From the NCBI RefSeq assembly GCF_014171595.1, contig NZ_CP050451.1, positions 3,038,001 to 3,102,000 of the forward strand: a stretch of DNA of 64,000 nucleotides, in the 5' to 3' direction. Both the position numbers and the translations under genes were made by a program. Shown piece after piece: positions 9,650-18,820 of the stretch. The stretch is from Massilia sp. Se16.2.3. Its GTDB lineage: Bacteria; Pseudomonadota; Gammaproteobacteria; Burkholderiales; Burkholderiaceae_D. The notes under the pieces were generated by a model. The model saw only the letters and a program-made list of their open reading frames with translations, was not told the DNA's origin and did not search any database. The number at the start of each line of letters is the position of its first letter. The stretch's first letter is position 1.

Positions 9650-10081
9650 TCAGCGCGGACGGTGCTGGCGCCCGCTCGTCCGCATGCGGCTGGCGCGCCC
9701 CGGCAACGGGCGCGCCTGGGCCACCGCGAGATCGGTGGTCAGGCGGTGCAGCGACAGCAGATCGGCGCAGGCGGCCATCGCTGTGCGGCCGAGTTCGGCA
9801 TCGCCGGCCTCGACGCGGGTTTCGATCGCGTGCAGCGCGCCGAGCAGGAAGGCGTTGTCGGCGCGCCGCGCCTGCAGGCAGTCCAGGCCCAGCATCTCGA
9901 TAACGGCTTCCTCATGCGCCAGCTCGGCCTCGATGATGGCGACCACCCCCGCGAAGCCGCGCACGAATGCCGCCTCCGGTTGCTGGAAGAGCCCGTGCAG
10001 GCGCGCGAACAGCAGCTTGCGTGCACGGCGCAAGGCATGGGCGGCGACATGGGGCGCCGCGGGCATGTGCGGCGAAGGCAT
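9650..10081 (-). CDS. Hemerythrin-like small helical protein
   Basis: A 143-residue protein predicted to be nearly all alpha-helical. His and acid residues are spaced as in four-helix hemerythrin-type proteins: FARLHGLF, AELAHEEAVIE, ALHAIETRVEAGD, LLSLHRLTTD (HxxxxD). Homology to hemerythrin is my inference from this pattern; a general helical domain is the alternative. The last ~20 residues (RPLPGRASRMRTSGRQHRPR) look less protein-like and may follow a frameshift. A perfect FNR/Anr-type palindrome is centred ~64 bases upstream of the ATG, so oxygen- or NO-linked expression is plausible and fits an iron-oxygen protein. Confidence 0.55.
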   Translation of the reverse strand: MPSPHMPAAPHVAAHALRRARKLLFARLHGLFQQPEAAFVRGFAGVVAIIEAELAHEEAVIEMLGLDCLQARRADNAFLLGALHAIETRVEAGDAELGRTAMAACADLLSLHRLTTDLAVAQARPLPGRASRMRTSGRQHRPR

Positions 10082-10129
10082 CTGGCAGACATGAACCGGC
10101 GTGGATCGGAAAGTTTGCGTCGGTCGGTG

Positions 10130-10161
10130 CAGGCACCTTTGATCTAGATCAAAGGTGCCTG
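10130..10161. promoter_or_regulatory. FNR/Anr-type operator within a 32-bp perfect palindrome
   Basis: The core TTGATCTAGATCAA (10139-10152) matches the FNR/CRP-family consensus TTGAT-N4-ATCAA at every defined base. The symmetry extends outward through AGGCACC/GGTGCCT to a perfect 32-bp inverted repeat. It lies between the end of the upstream kinase gene (10187) and the start of the hemerythrin-like gene (10081). Its centre, ~64 bases from that ATG, would suit class II activation (-41.5) with a ~23-base leader. The extended arms could also form a hairpin that stops kinase transcription, though no T run follows. Confidence 0.75.
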
Positions 10162-10186
10162 TCGCCAGCAGCGCTCGCCCGCGTGT

Positions 10187-11333
10187 TCAGGCAAGCGTGG
10201 GCGCATCGCGAAACGGGCGCGCATCGATGGGGATGTCGATCAGGAAGGTGGTGCCGCGCTCGCGCGCACTGTCGAGCGCGATGCTGCCGCCATGGCTCTC
10301 GGCCACGCCGCGCACATATGGCAGGCCGATGCCCCAGCCTTTCTGCTCGCCGGCCCGGGCCGACTGGGCACGGCGGAACATCTGGAAAATCGATTCCTGG
10401 TCCTCGACCGGAATCGGGTTGCCTTCATTGTGGACCGACAGCAGCAGGCGCTCGTCGACGGACCGGACCCTGATGCGGATGGTGGTTCCCGGACTGCCGT
10501 ATTTCACCGCATTGCCGACCATGTTCTCGAGCGCGCGCTTGAGCGCCGGGCGCGACCACCAGCCGAGCACCGGTTCGCCGTCCGTTTCGATGTGGTGATC
10601 GCGGGTGAGGGCGGCATCGCGGCACACTTCGCTCACGACCTCGCCGATGTCGAAGCGTGTCAGCTCCAGCTCGGGGCGTCCGTTACCGTGGAACAGCATC
10701 GAGTCGAGCAATTCGCGGATCAGGCCATCGGCGCGCCGGATGTTGCTCAGTACCTTGTCGGCGAATTCGCTGGTCCGCGCGGGGTCGGCGTTGCGTACGA
10801 TGAGTTCGGCGGCCAGCGCGGCGGCATTGAGCGGATTGCGCAGGTCGTGCGTCAGCGCCGCGAGGAAGCGCTCGCGCAGGGCGCTGTGCACCGGGGTGAA
10901 GGCGTTGACCGCATCCTTGATGCCGCCATCGATCGCGTGGTGGATGGCCGCGGTTTCCCTGAGCGTCAGCGTGGCGCCGTCCTCCTGCAGCACCTCGAGG
11001 GATGACACTGCGCAGGATCTGGTATTCGCCGATCAGCGCCTCGTGGTCGTAGGCGGACAGGCGTGCGCGCTCGCCGCCATGTTCGGCCGCGATCGTGGCG
11101 CCCGCCACCGCGTCCGCGCGCGGATAGCCGGGCGTCACCGCCTCGCAGATGTTGTCGTAGAAGGCCGGCAGCGTATCGACCAGTACCGGATGGCGCAGCG
11201 CATCGGCTTCCCCGATGGCGGCGCGCACGCGCTCTTCCCAGCGGGCGAACACCCGGTCGCGCAGTGCGAGCATGCGGCGGGAAGTGGGAGCAAGGTCTTG
11301 CTGGTCGGGTTTCTGGTCGCTGGCGAAAGTCAT
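10187..11333 (-). CDS. Sensor histidine kinase with RsbRD-like N-terminus, frameshifted
   Basis: The N-terminal ~130 residues (MTFASDQKPDQQDLAPTSRR onward, with VLVDTLPAFYDNICEAV and YDHEALIGEYQILRSV) resemble the soluble RsbRD-type sensory domain found in front of some kinases. Then come the HisKA H-box ALTHDLRNPLNAAAL, N box VGNAVKYGS and ATP-lid motifs GWGIGLPYVRGV. A one-base loss near 11003 splits the two parts. No membrane segment is seen, so it is probably cytosolic. No response regulator is adjacent. The gene is co-directional with and upstream of the hemerythrin-like gene, separated by the FNR-type site. Confidence 0.8.
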
Positions 11334-11582
11334 CGATTGGGCAGGACGCCGCCACCTTGCCGGTGGCGCATCTGTTTGATAATTATTGGAAAATTTACCA
11401 CGGTGCGGCCGGAAGGCGGCGCCCGCCCTGCAGTGTGCGCCCGCCATGGGCAAGCAGCGGGGCCATGCCGGTGCCGGCAGGTACGCATGCCGGGATCGGG
11501 ACGTGCATTCTTGCTGCTTGTCAACGCCAAGGGCCGGCCGCGATGGGAGCATGGATTTCGGTCCCGGACGCGTGGAGGAGAA

Positions 11583-13283
11583 ATGGATGAGCTGCTACGG
11601 TATTTCGAGGAGGAGCTCGGCGTGTTTGGCGGCTACGCGCGCGAGTTCCGCAAGCGCTTCCCGAAGCCGGCAAGCGACCTGCACCTGGCCGGCGAAAGCT
11701 ACGAAGACCCGAGCGTCGCGCGCCTGATCCAGTCGGTGGCGCTCCTGAGCGCGCGCATTCACAAGCGCCTCGACGACGACTACCCGAAGTTCACCGAGTC
11801 GCTGCTCGAGAGCCTGTATCCCCATTACCTGCGCCCGTTGCCCTCCTATTCGGTGGCGCAGCTGCTGGCCCCTGGCGCGGACGCTTTCTCGCTCATCGCG
11901 CGGGGAACTTCGCTGCGCAGTCATCCGGTGGGGGGCACGGTCTGCCAGTTCCGTACCGTCTATCCGGTGCTGGCGGGCCCGCTGCGCATCGTGCAGGCGT
12001 CCTTCAGCGTCCATGGTGGCGCGGCCGGGGCGCGTCTGCCTCGTGGCGCGAACGCCTTCATCGCCGTCGGCTTCGAGATGAAAGGTTCGCTGCGCGAACT
12101 GTGCGCGCGCGGCCTGGCGCCGATACGCGTGTTCGTCGAGGGCGACCCGTCGCTGCGCGCGGACCTGGTCGACACCCTGTGCATGCGCGCCAGCCAGGCC
12201 TGGGTGCAAGGCGCGGACGGGCCATGGCTGGCGCTCGATGCGGTACCGCTGCGGCTGGCGGGGTTCGGCCAGGACGAGGCACTGCTGCCATTGCCGCAGC
12301 GCTCGCATCCGGCCTTCGGCCTGCTGACCGAATACTTCAGCTATCCCGAAAAATTCAACTTCATCGACATCGACCTGGAACAGGCGGCGCACCTGCTGGC
12401 GCCCGGCTGCACGCGCTTCACCGTGCACCTGGCGCTGTCCGGACTGCCCCTCGATTCCGACGCGGCGCGCATGCTGTCGGCGCTGTCGCCTGCCAACCTG
12501 CTGCTGGGCTGCACGCCGGTGGTGAACCTGTTCCGCAAGGGCGGCGACCCGATCCAGCTGTCGCATACGCGCGCCGAGTACCCGCTGGCGGCCGATGCGG
12601 CGCACGCGGCAGCCTTCGACATCCACAGCATCGACCGGGTTTCCCCGGTGCGCGAACTGCGCGGCGCCAGCATCACGACCGAGTTTGCGCCGCTCTACGC
12701 GCTGCGCCATGGCCAGGGAGGCGATCACGGCCACTTCTGGGTCGCCCGGCGCGACGACGAGGCGCTGGCCGGGGTCAGTCCCGGCCACGAGATGCGCCTG
12801 GCCCTGCTGGACGCGGATTTCAATCCGGGCGATGCGGCCGGCGCCACCATATCGACCGAGCTGACCTGTACCAACCGCGACCTGCCTTCACAGCTGGCCC
12901 ACGGCCTGCCCGGCGGCGACCTGGTGGCCGAGGCCGCCTCGGGCAGCCTGCCGCTGCGCCTGTTGCGCAGGCCGACGCCGAGCTACCGTTTCGGCAGCGG
13001 CCACGGCGCGCACTGGCGCCTGATTGCCCACCTGTCGCTGAACCACGCGGGCTTGAGCACGGCGAGCCTGCCGGAGCTGCAGCGCATGCTCGCGCTCTAC
13101 GACCTGGCCCGCTCGCCCGTCGCACGCCGGCAGATCGCCGGCATCGGGGCACTGGAACACGGCACCGTGCGCGCCTGGTTGCCTACCCGTCCCGTGGCAT
13201 CACTGATGCCGGGCGTGGGGATCCGCATGCGCGTCGACGAACGCGCTTTCGTGGGCAGCGGCCTGTACGTGTTTGCCCGGTAA
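11583..13283 (+). CDS. tssF: Type VI secretion baseplate subunit TssF
   Basis: A 566-residue protein beginning MDELLRYFEEELGVFGGYAREF, with FTESLLESLYPHYLRPLPSY, the hallmark of TssF (VasA/ImpG). TssF, with TssG and TssK, forms the wedge of the T6SS baseplate in the cytoplasm. The ATG at 11583 follows a GGAGGAGAA ribosome-binding site. The upstream gene faces away and no tssE, tssB/C, tssH or vgrG lies nearby, so with tssG it is an orphan pair here. Length is slightly below the usual ~590-620. Confidence 0.9.
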   Translation: MDELLRYFEEELGVFGGYAREFRKRFPKPASDLHLAGESYEDPSVARLIQSVALLSARIHKRLDDDYPKFTESLLESLYPHYLRPLPSYSVAQLLAPGADAFSLIARGTSLRSHPVGGTVCQFRTVYPVLAGPLRIVQASFSVHGGAAGARLPRGANAFIAVGFEMKGSLRELCARGLAPIRVFVEGDPSLRADLVDTLCMRASQAWVQGADGPWLALDAVPLRLAGFGQDEALLPLPQRSHPAFGLLTEYFSYPEKFNFIDIDLEQAAHLLAPGCTRFTVHLALSGLPLDSDAARMLSALSPANLLLGCTPVVNLFRKGGDPIQLSHTRAEYPLAADAAHAAAFDIHSIDRVSPVRELRGASITTEFAPLYALRHGQGGDHGHFWVARRDDEALAGVSPGHEMRLALLDADFNPGDAAGATISTELTCTNRDLPSQLAHGLPGGDLVAEAASGSLPLRLLRRPTPSYRFGSGHGAHWRLIAHLSLNHAGLSTASLPELQRMLALYDLARSPVARRQIAGIGALEHGTVRAWLPTRPVASLMPGVGIRMRVDERAFVGSGLYVFAR

Positions 13284-13371
13284 TGGACCGCTATTTCGGC
13301 CTGAACCGGCAGCTGAACTGTTTCAGCCGGCTCCAGATCGTCTCGAGCCAGACTGGAGAGGAGATCCTCGC

Positions 13372-14511
13372 ATGCGCCCCGCGCACCGGCGAAACGCTGC
13401 GGCCGTGATCGAGCGCCTGCTCGCCGCGCCCCACGAGTTCGAATTCGTGCAGGCCGTGCGCGTGCTGCTGGCCTGGCTGGCGCGGCAAGGCGTGGCGCCC
13501 GAGGCCGCCTTGCGCGAGCACCTGCGCTTCGAAAACAGCCTGCGCCCGGGCTTTCCGCCGGCGCAGATCGAGGCCCCGGTATGCGAGTCCGGGACCAGCC
13601 TCGTTGGTGTGGACGATGCTGGCGAGCCGGCGCCGCCGCGCCTGCGCATGACGCCTGCCTTCATGGGCCTGCTGGGCACCCAGGGCAGCCTGCCGGCCCA
13701 TGTAACCGAGCGCATCGCTGCCTGGCAGGCCGGGCACGATGACGAGGCGCCGCGCGCCTTTCTCGACATGCTGTCGGGGCGCATGCTGGCGCTCTTTTAC
13801 GAGGCCTGGTTCAAGCATCGCATCGAACTGGCGCCTGCGGGCGGCGCGGAGCGCCTGCGGCCCTTGCTGCTGGCACTGGCGGGATTCCCGGACGACAGCC
13901 GCGCCCTGGCCGGCAGCGTGCCCGCGCCGGAGGCCGGTGAGAACCGCCGCGCCCGCGGTACCCGCCGACCTGGTGGCGCACTTCGCCGGCCTGCTGCAGG
14001 GACCCCCGTGTCGGGTGTGGTGCTCGAGCGGGTGCTGGCGAGTTACTTCGGGGTCGCCATCGCACTCGAGGAAGCCGTGGGCCACTGGAGCCGACTGCTG
14101 CCGGCGGAACAAAGCGCGCTGGGGACACACGCGCTGCTGGGCCAGGACACCGCGCTCGGCGAGCGCAGCTGGCGTCCCGACCTGCGCGCGCGCCTGCGCA
14201 TCGGCCCCTTGCGGCGTGCCGCATTCGAGCGCTTCCTGCCCAGCGGCGAGTCGGCCGCGACGCTGCGGGCGATCCTGCGGGTGCTGGCGCCGCCTTGCGT
14301 CGAATTCGAAGTGCAGCTGGTGCTGTGCCGGAGCAGCGTCGGCCCCAGCTTCCTTGGCGCTGGCGGGGACGCGCCGCGTCTCGGCCGCGACAGCTTCCTC
14401 CTCACCGGCGCGGTGGCCTGCGACCGCGCCGACATGCGCTACGTCATCGCGCCGATGGCCGCGCTCGCGCCCCTGAGCGGACGGCAGCAAGGCAGCAGGG
14501 CCGCCCGGTGA
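13372..14511 (+). CDS. tssG: Type VI secretion baseplate subunit TssG, internally frameshifted
   Basis: ATG 13372 follows GGAGAGGAG and opens MRPAHRRNAAAVIERLLAAP. TssG family features include FEFVQAVRVLL, LRFENSLRPGFPPAQI and RLRMTPAFMGLLGTQGSLP. The C-terminal part shows ERSWRPDLRARLRIGPLRR. Between about 13925 and 14010 the reading frame is wrong: PAVPADLVAHFAGLLQGPP appears in another frame, and the original frame then resumes at SGVVLERVLASYFGV. This is a pair of compensating indels. It is normally about 340-380 residues and this fits. It pairs with TssF in the baseplate wedge; 88 bases separate the two genes. Confidence 0.85.
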   Translation: MRPAHRRNAAAVIERLLAAPHEFEFVQAVRVLLAWLARQGVAPEAALREHLRFENSLRPGFPPAQIEAPVCESGTSLVGVDDAGEPAPPRLRMTPAFMGLLGTQGSLPAHVTERIAAWQAGHDDEAPRAFLDMLSGRMLALFYEAWFKHRIELAPAGGAERLRPLLLALAGFPDDSRALAGSVPAPEAGENRRARGTRRPGGALRRPAAGTPVSGVVLERVLASYFGVAIALEEAVGHWSRLLPAEQSALGTHALLGQDTALGERSWRPDLRARLRIGPLRRAAFERFLPSGESAATLRAILRVLAPPCVEFEVQLVLCRSSVGPSFLGAGGDAPRLGRDSFLLTGAVACDRADMRYVIAPMAALAPLSGRQQGSRAAR

Positions 14512-14563
14512 AGCGGCGGCCCCGCTATCGGCCACCGTGCCGGCGGCCATGGCGCTACTGCCC

Positions 14564-16081
14564 CTACTTCAGGATCAGGTTCGCAAAGTTGATCGACTCG
14601 CCGATGAAGGCGACCGCACATCCTTCCGCCGGATACTCGAAGTCGAAAGCGACCTTGCCCGCGGTGTCCACGCCGATCAGCTTGGTGACGGTTCGGCCGG
14701 CGGCGACCGAGTAGGTGACGAGGAAGTGGCCGGGCGCGCTTTCATAGACGCTCGAACAGATGTCGGAAAAAATCGCCGGTGTCGGCGAATAGGCCCAGGT
14801 CTCGGCGGCCGTGCGCGCCGTTTCATCGATGGTGTAGCGCGAAGGCGTGCTGTAGTCGCGCGTGACGCCCGGCGCGGTACCCGGCGGCTGGTTGGCGCTG
14901 CCCAGCCCGTTATTGAACAGCAGCAGCTCGCCGTTCGATGCCATCGACAGCGCGTGCTGCCCGACCGGCGGCTTGCCCGCCTTGAGCTTGAGCGCCAGTG
15001 CGCGTAGCGAAGGGTAGTCGACATACCAGTGCTTGCTGGTGTCGCCCAGCAGCCACTTGATGCGCCCGCTGGCGTAATCGAGCTTGACGACGAAGTTTTC
15101 GCGGCTGGAGATCAGGAGCGAATCGTCGGCCGGGACATAGACCGCCGAATTCATGTGGAACCAGTCGACGCCGTCGCGCACGAAATTCGACGGATCGTCG
15201 CCGCCGGCCTGCATGGTCGAACGGAAGATGGCGTTCAGGTCCCATTCCTTCAGTACCTCGCCGCCCGGGCCGACCTCGGCCAGGATGGACTCGATCTTCC
15301 GAATGCCGCCATCCTGCGCGTCGACTTCGGCGAGAAGCCCAAACTTGCCCAGCGCGAGGTCGTGGTGGAAGTTGGTATAGCGCGCGGATGCGAGCCGGGC
15401 GGAGGTGTAGGTGCCGTCGAGCCTCAAGCGGAAGAGCTCGGGCGCCGTCTGGCTACCGACGTAGAAGGAATCGGGCTTGAACACCGAGCTCAGGGAGTCG
15501 CCCGCGCGCGCGCCGAGCCAGCGCAGGTTGCCGTCGGTGTCGAGCACGGCTGGCGTGGCGAGGCCGTTCTGCAGCATCATGTAGTCGAAGCCAGGCACGG
15601 CTGTCGCGCTGCGCGCGGTGCGCACCTGGGGTGTACTGTAGCGCGCCCCCGGTCCCGTGTACGCGGGCGTGGCCACCGCCACCTGCAGGGCGTGGGTGGA
15701 ATTGTCGTGGAAGGTGGCGGTGATGGAAACGGCGTTCTGGTACCCGGCGTACAGGCCGAACACGGCAAAGGCGAGCCGCTTGTCCGCCGGGCGCCAGGCG
15801 CCGTTGCGTTCGAGCCAGGCGCGGGTGTAGGTGACGGCGACCGGCTTCGAGAACGTTCCCGGCTTGGGCGCCACGGTGAATGCAATCCGGTCGAGGTCGT
15901 CGAAGTCCTTCATTTTCAGGGCGACGTTGGCGATGAACGGTGTCGGGCCGGCGCTTTGTTCGGCAAGGCCGACTTCGGCCTCTTCGGCCTGGTCTTCATC
16001 GAACTTGCTGCAGGCGCTGGCCAGCAGGCAGGCGCCCAAGACCATACAATGGCGCAAATGATGGCGAATAACGGGCTTCAT
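14564..16081 (-). CDS. Arylsulfotransferase (AssT)-like lipoprotein
   Basis: A 505-residue protein starting MKPVIRHHLRHCMVLGACLL with lipobox LASAC, hence a probable envelope lipoprotein. The body resembles the ASST/AssT beta-propeller family: GFDYMMLQNGLATPAVLDTD, FHHDLALG, DWFHMNSAVYVPADDSLLIS (conserved His), KWLLGD, PVGQHALSMASNGELLLFNN and YESAPGHFLVTYS. Classical enzymes transfer sulfate between phenolic compounds using a catalytic His. Activity here is inferred; many propeller relatives are uncharacterised. RBS GGAGGA precedes the ATG. It diverges from copA across a 170-base region holding the CueR-type promoter. Confidence 0.75.
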   Translation of the reverse strand: MKPVIRHHLRHCMVLGACLLASACSKFDEDQAEEAEVGLAEQSAGPTPFIANVALKMKDFDDLDRIAFTVAPKPGTFSKPVAVTYTRAWLERNGAWRPADKRLAFAVFGLYAGYQNAVSITATFHDNSTHALQVAVATPAYTGPGARYSTPQVRTARSATAVPGFDYMMLQNGLATPAVLDTDGNLRWLGARAGDSLSSVFKPDSFYVGSQTAPELFRLRLDGTYTSARLASARYTNFHHDLALGKFGLLAEVDAQDGGIRKIESILAEVGPGGEVLKEWDLNAIFRSTMQAGGDDPSNFVRDGVDWFHMNSAVYVPADDSLLISSRENFVVKLDYASGRIKWLLGDTSKHWYVDYPSLRALALKLKAGKPPVGQHALSMASNGELLLFNNGLGSANQPPGTAPGVTRDYSTPSRYTIDETARTAAETWAYSPTPAIFSDICSSVYESAPGHFLVTYSVAAGRTVTKLIGVDTAGKVAFDFEYPAEGCAVAFIGESINFANLILK

Positions 16082-16196
16082 GCATCCTCCAGGTTGACGG
16101 CATACGGATGGGTTATCTCTTCGATTTCCGCGGCCTGGCCGCGTTCCCCTGGCCGGCTCGCGATAGCGAATGGCGCAAGAAACCCGGCTGTCTGGC

Positions 16197-16227
16197 TTGA
16201 CCTTCCCATCGTGGGAAGGACCAGGCT
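16197..16227 (+). promoter_or_regulatory. CueR/MerR-type copper-responsive promoter of copA
   Basis: A -35 hexamer TTGACC (16197-16202) runs into the dyad CCTTCCCATCGTGGGAAGG (16201-16219). A weak -10 (CAGGCT, 16222-16227) sits 19 bases downstream of the -35. The over-long spacer with a CCTTCC/GGAAGG dyad is the known signature of CueR-activated copA promoters. It ends 25 bases before the copA ATG. No cueR gene is present in this window. Confidence 0.85.
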
Positions 16228-16251
16228 GGATGGATCGCAAGGAGATTACCT

Positions 16252-18524
16252 ATGGAAAACAACACCCACCAGCATGAGGCTGCCCCTGCGGCAAGCTTTG
16301 ATATTTCCGGCATGACATGCGCTTCATGTGTCGCGCGTGTCGAAAAAGCCCTGCGCGCGCTGCCGGGCGTGACCGACGCTGCCGTCAACCTGGCGACCGA
16401 ACGCGCGACCGTGCGTGGCAGCGCCGCACCCGAGGCCGTCCTCGCGGCCGTACGCGCGGCCGGCTACGACGCCACGCCCGCGCCGGCACGCGGTGCTCCT
16501 CCGGCCGCAACGGGAGCGGCCGCACCGGTCCGCCATGCTGTTGCGCGGTGGTGGCCCGTCGCCGCGAGCGCGCTGCTGACCCTGCCGCTGCTGCTGCCGA
16601 TGCTGGGCGGCCTGCTCGACCTCGAGTGGAGCCTGCCCGGCATCCTCCAATGGCTGCTGGCCACGCCTGTGCAGTTCTGGCTGGGCGCGCGTTTCTACCG
16701 CGCCGGCTGGAAGGCACTGCGTGCCGGCAGCGGCAACATGGACCTGCTGGTGGCGCTGGGCACCAGCGCCGCGTACGGGCTGTCGGTCTACCTGCTGCTG
16801 GCCGATCCACATCCCGGCCATGGCGCCCCGCACCTGTATTTCGAGTCCTCCGCTGTCGTCATCACGCTCGTCCTGCTCGGCAAGTGGCTGGAACGCCGCG
16901 CCAAGGGCCAGACGGTCGAGGCCATCCGCGCGCTCGAGGCGCTGCGCCCGCTCCAGGCGATCGTGCGGCGTCCGGGCGGCGACGAGCCCGTTCCCATCGA
17001 CGCGCTGCGCGTAGGCGACCGGTTGGTGGTGCCCCGGGCGCCCGGATTGCCGCCGACGGCCGCGTGCTCGAAGGCCGCAGCGCCGTCGACGAGTCGCTGC
17101 TGACCGGCGAAAGCCTGCCAGTGCCGAAGGCGCCCGGCGACAAGGTAGCGGGCGGCGCGATCAATGCCGACGGCGTGCTGCTGGTCGAGGTGGGCGCCGT
17201 CGGTGCCGATACCATGCTGGCGCGGATCATCCGCCAGGTCGAGGATGCCCAGGCGGTCAAGGCGCCGGTGCAGCGCCTGGTGGACCGCGTCAGCGCGGTG
17301 TTCGTCCCCATCGTGCTGCTGGTCTCGCTCGTAGCCTTCCTCGGCTGGGGCATGGCCACCGGCGACTGGCAGGCGGCGCTGCTGCACGCGGTGGCGGTGC
17401 AGGTGATTGCCTGTCCCTGTGCGCTCGGGCTGGCCACGCCGACCGCGATCATGGTCGGCACCGGCGCCGCCGCCCGCCACGGCATCCTGATCCGCGATGC
17501 CGAAGCGCTCGAGCTGGCGCACGCGGTGGACACGGTGGTGTTCGACAAGACCGGCACCTTGACCGGGGGCGGCCGCGCGTGCTCGCCCTCGAAGGCGACG
17601 ACTCCCGCGCGCCTGCTGGCGCTGGCCTGGGCCGTGCAGCGCCACAGCGAGCATCCGCTGGCGCAGGCGGTGACCGAGCATGCACGCGCGGCGGGTGCGG
17701 CATCGCCCGACGCGCTTGAGGCGCAGGCGCTGCCGGGGCGCGGGGTGCGGGCGGAAGTCGAGGGCGCGACCGTCTGGCTGGGCAGCGAACGCCTGATGAC
17801 CGAGTTGGGCGCGGCGACCGATGGCCTGCGCGATAGCGCCCGCCGGCACGAAGAACTCGGCCGCAGCGTGTCCTGGCTCGCGCGCGCGGACGCCACCGGC
17901 AAGGCCGGCGTGCTGGGCCTCATCGCCTTTGGCGACGAGATCAGGGAAGGTGCCGCGCAGGCGGTATCGAGCCTGCAGGCAAAGGGGTGTGCGCGTCATC
18001 ATGCTAACGGGCGACAATGAGGGCGCGCGCGCGCGGTGGCGGAGGCGCTCGGCATCACGCACTACCAGGCCGGCGTGCTGCCGGAAGAGAAAGCCGAGGC
18101 GGTGCGTGCGGCAATGATGCGCGGAGCGACCGTCGCCATGGTCGGCGACGGCATCAACGATGCACCGGCGCTCGCCGCGGCCCATGTCGGCATCGCCATG
18201 GGTGGGCTGGACGTGGCCATGCACACGGCCGGCATCACGCTGATGCGTCCCGATCCACGCCTCGTGATGGACGCCATTGTGATGTCGCAGCAGACCTACC
18301 GCAAGATCCGCCAGAACCTGGGCTGGGCCTTTGCCTACAATGTCGTCGGCATCCCGCTGGCGGCCTTTGGCCTGCTCAACCCGATGCTGGCCGGCGCCGC
18401 CATGGCATTCAGTTCGGTCAGCGTCGTGAGCAACGCCTTGCTGCTGCGCCGCTGGCGCCCGGCCGCCGTCCAGCTACCAGTCACCACGGGGGCCGAAGCG
18501 CCCCAAACCAAAGGAGAACAGAGC
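16252..18524 (+). CDS. copA: Copper-exporting P1B-type ATPase CopA, frameshifted
   Basis: CopA pumps Cu(I) out of the cytoplasm using ATP. Domains in order: N-terminal HMA domain with GMTCASC, His-rich linker, first membrane helices, actuator loop with DESLLTGES, channel motif [12 protein letters not shown], phosphorylation site DKTGTLT, HP motif SEHPLAQ, hinge MLTGDNEG and [11 protein letters not shown], then two final helices. Frame changes occur near 17045 (VGDRLVV to [13 protein letters not shown]), near 17985 (extra G before [12 protein letters not shown]) and near 18030. The last frame has no stop before copZ and runs straight into it, so the real CopA end is unclear. It was probably lost to an indel after [11 protein letters not shown]. 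Driven by the CueR-type site upstream. Confidence 0.9.
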
Positions 18525-18731
18525 ATGTATGAACTGACCGTCGAAGGCATGAGCTGCGGCCACTGCGTGAGCCGCGTGACGAAAACCGTGCAGGAGATCG
18601 ACAGCGGGGCGCAGGTCGCGGTCGACCTGCAATCGAAGAAGGTACGCATCGACAGCGCGGCCGACCTGGAGCGCATCGCGGCGGCGATCGACGCGGCCGG
18701 CTATCCAGTGACGGCGCGCTCGGCGGCGTAG
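18525..18731 (+). CDS. copZ: Copper chaperone CopZ / HMA-domain protein
   Basis: A 68-residue single HMA domain: [20 protein letters not shown] with the metal-binding pair in MSCGHC. It carries Cu(I) between cytosolic sites and CopA. The ATG has its own strong site AAAGGAGAACAG, which argues for separate translation even though the CopA frame reads through into it. C-terminal residues [17 protein letters not shown] complete the fold. Confidence 0.9.
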   Translation: MYELTVEGMSCGHCVSRVTKTVQEIDSGAQVAVDLQSKKVRIDSAADLERIAAAIDAAGYPVTARSAA

Positions 18732-18732
18732 G

Positions 18733-18784
18733 GTGGACGGCTCCGTGGTACTGCATGCGCACCTGTACCGGAAGAGCCGTCCAC
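18733..18784. terminator. Hairpin between convergent copZ and multicopper oxidase genes
   Basis: Arms GTGGACGGCTC (18733-18743) and GAGCCGTCCAC (18774-18784) form an 11-bp perfect stem with a 30-base loop. There is no T run, so intrinsic termination is only a possibility; 3' end protection is an alternative. Confidence 0.4.
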
Positions 18785-18820
18785 GCGTTCAACACCGGTA
18801 AGCAGGCCGCGCGACTCCCG

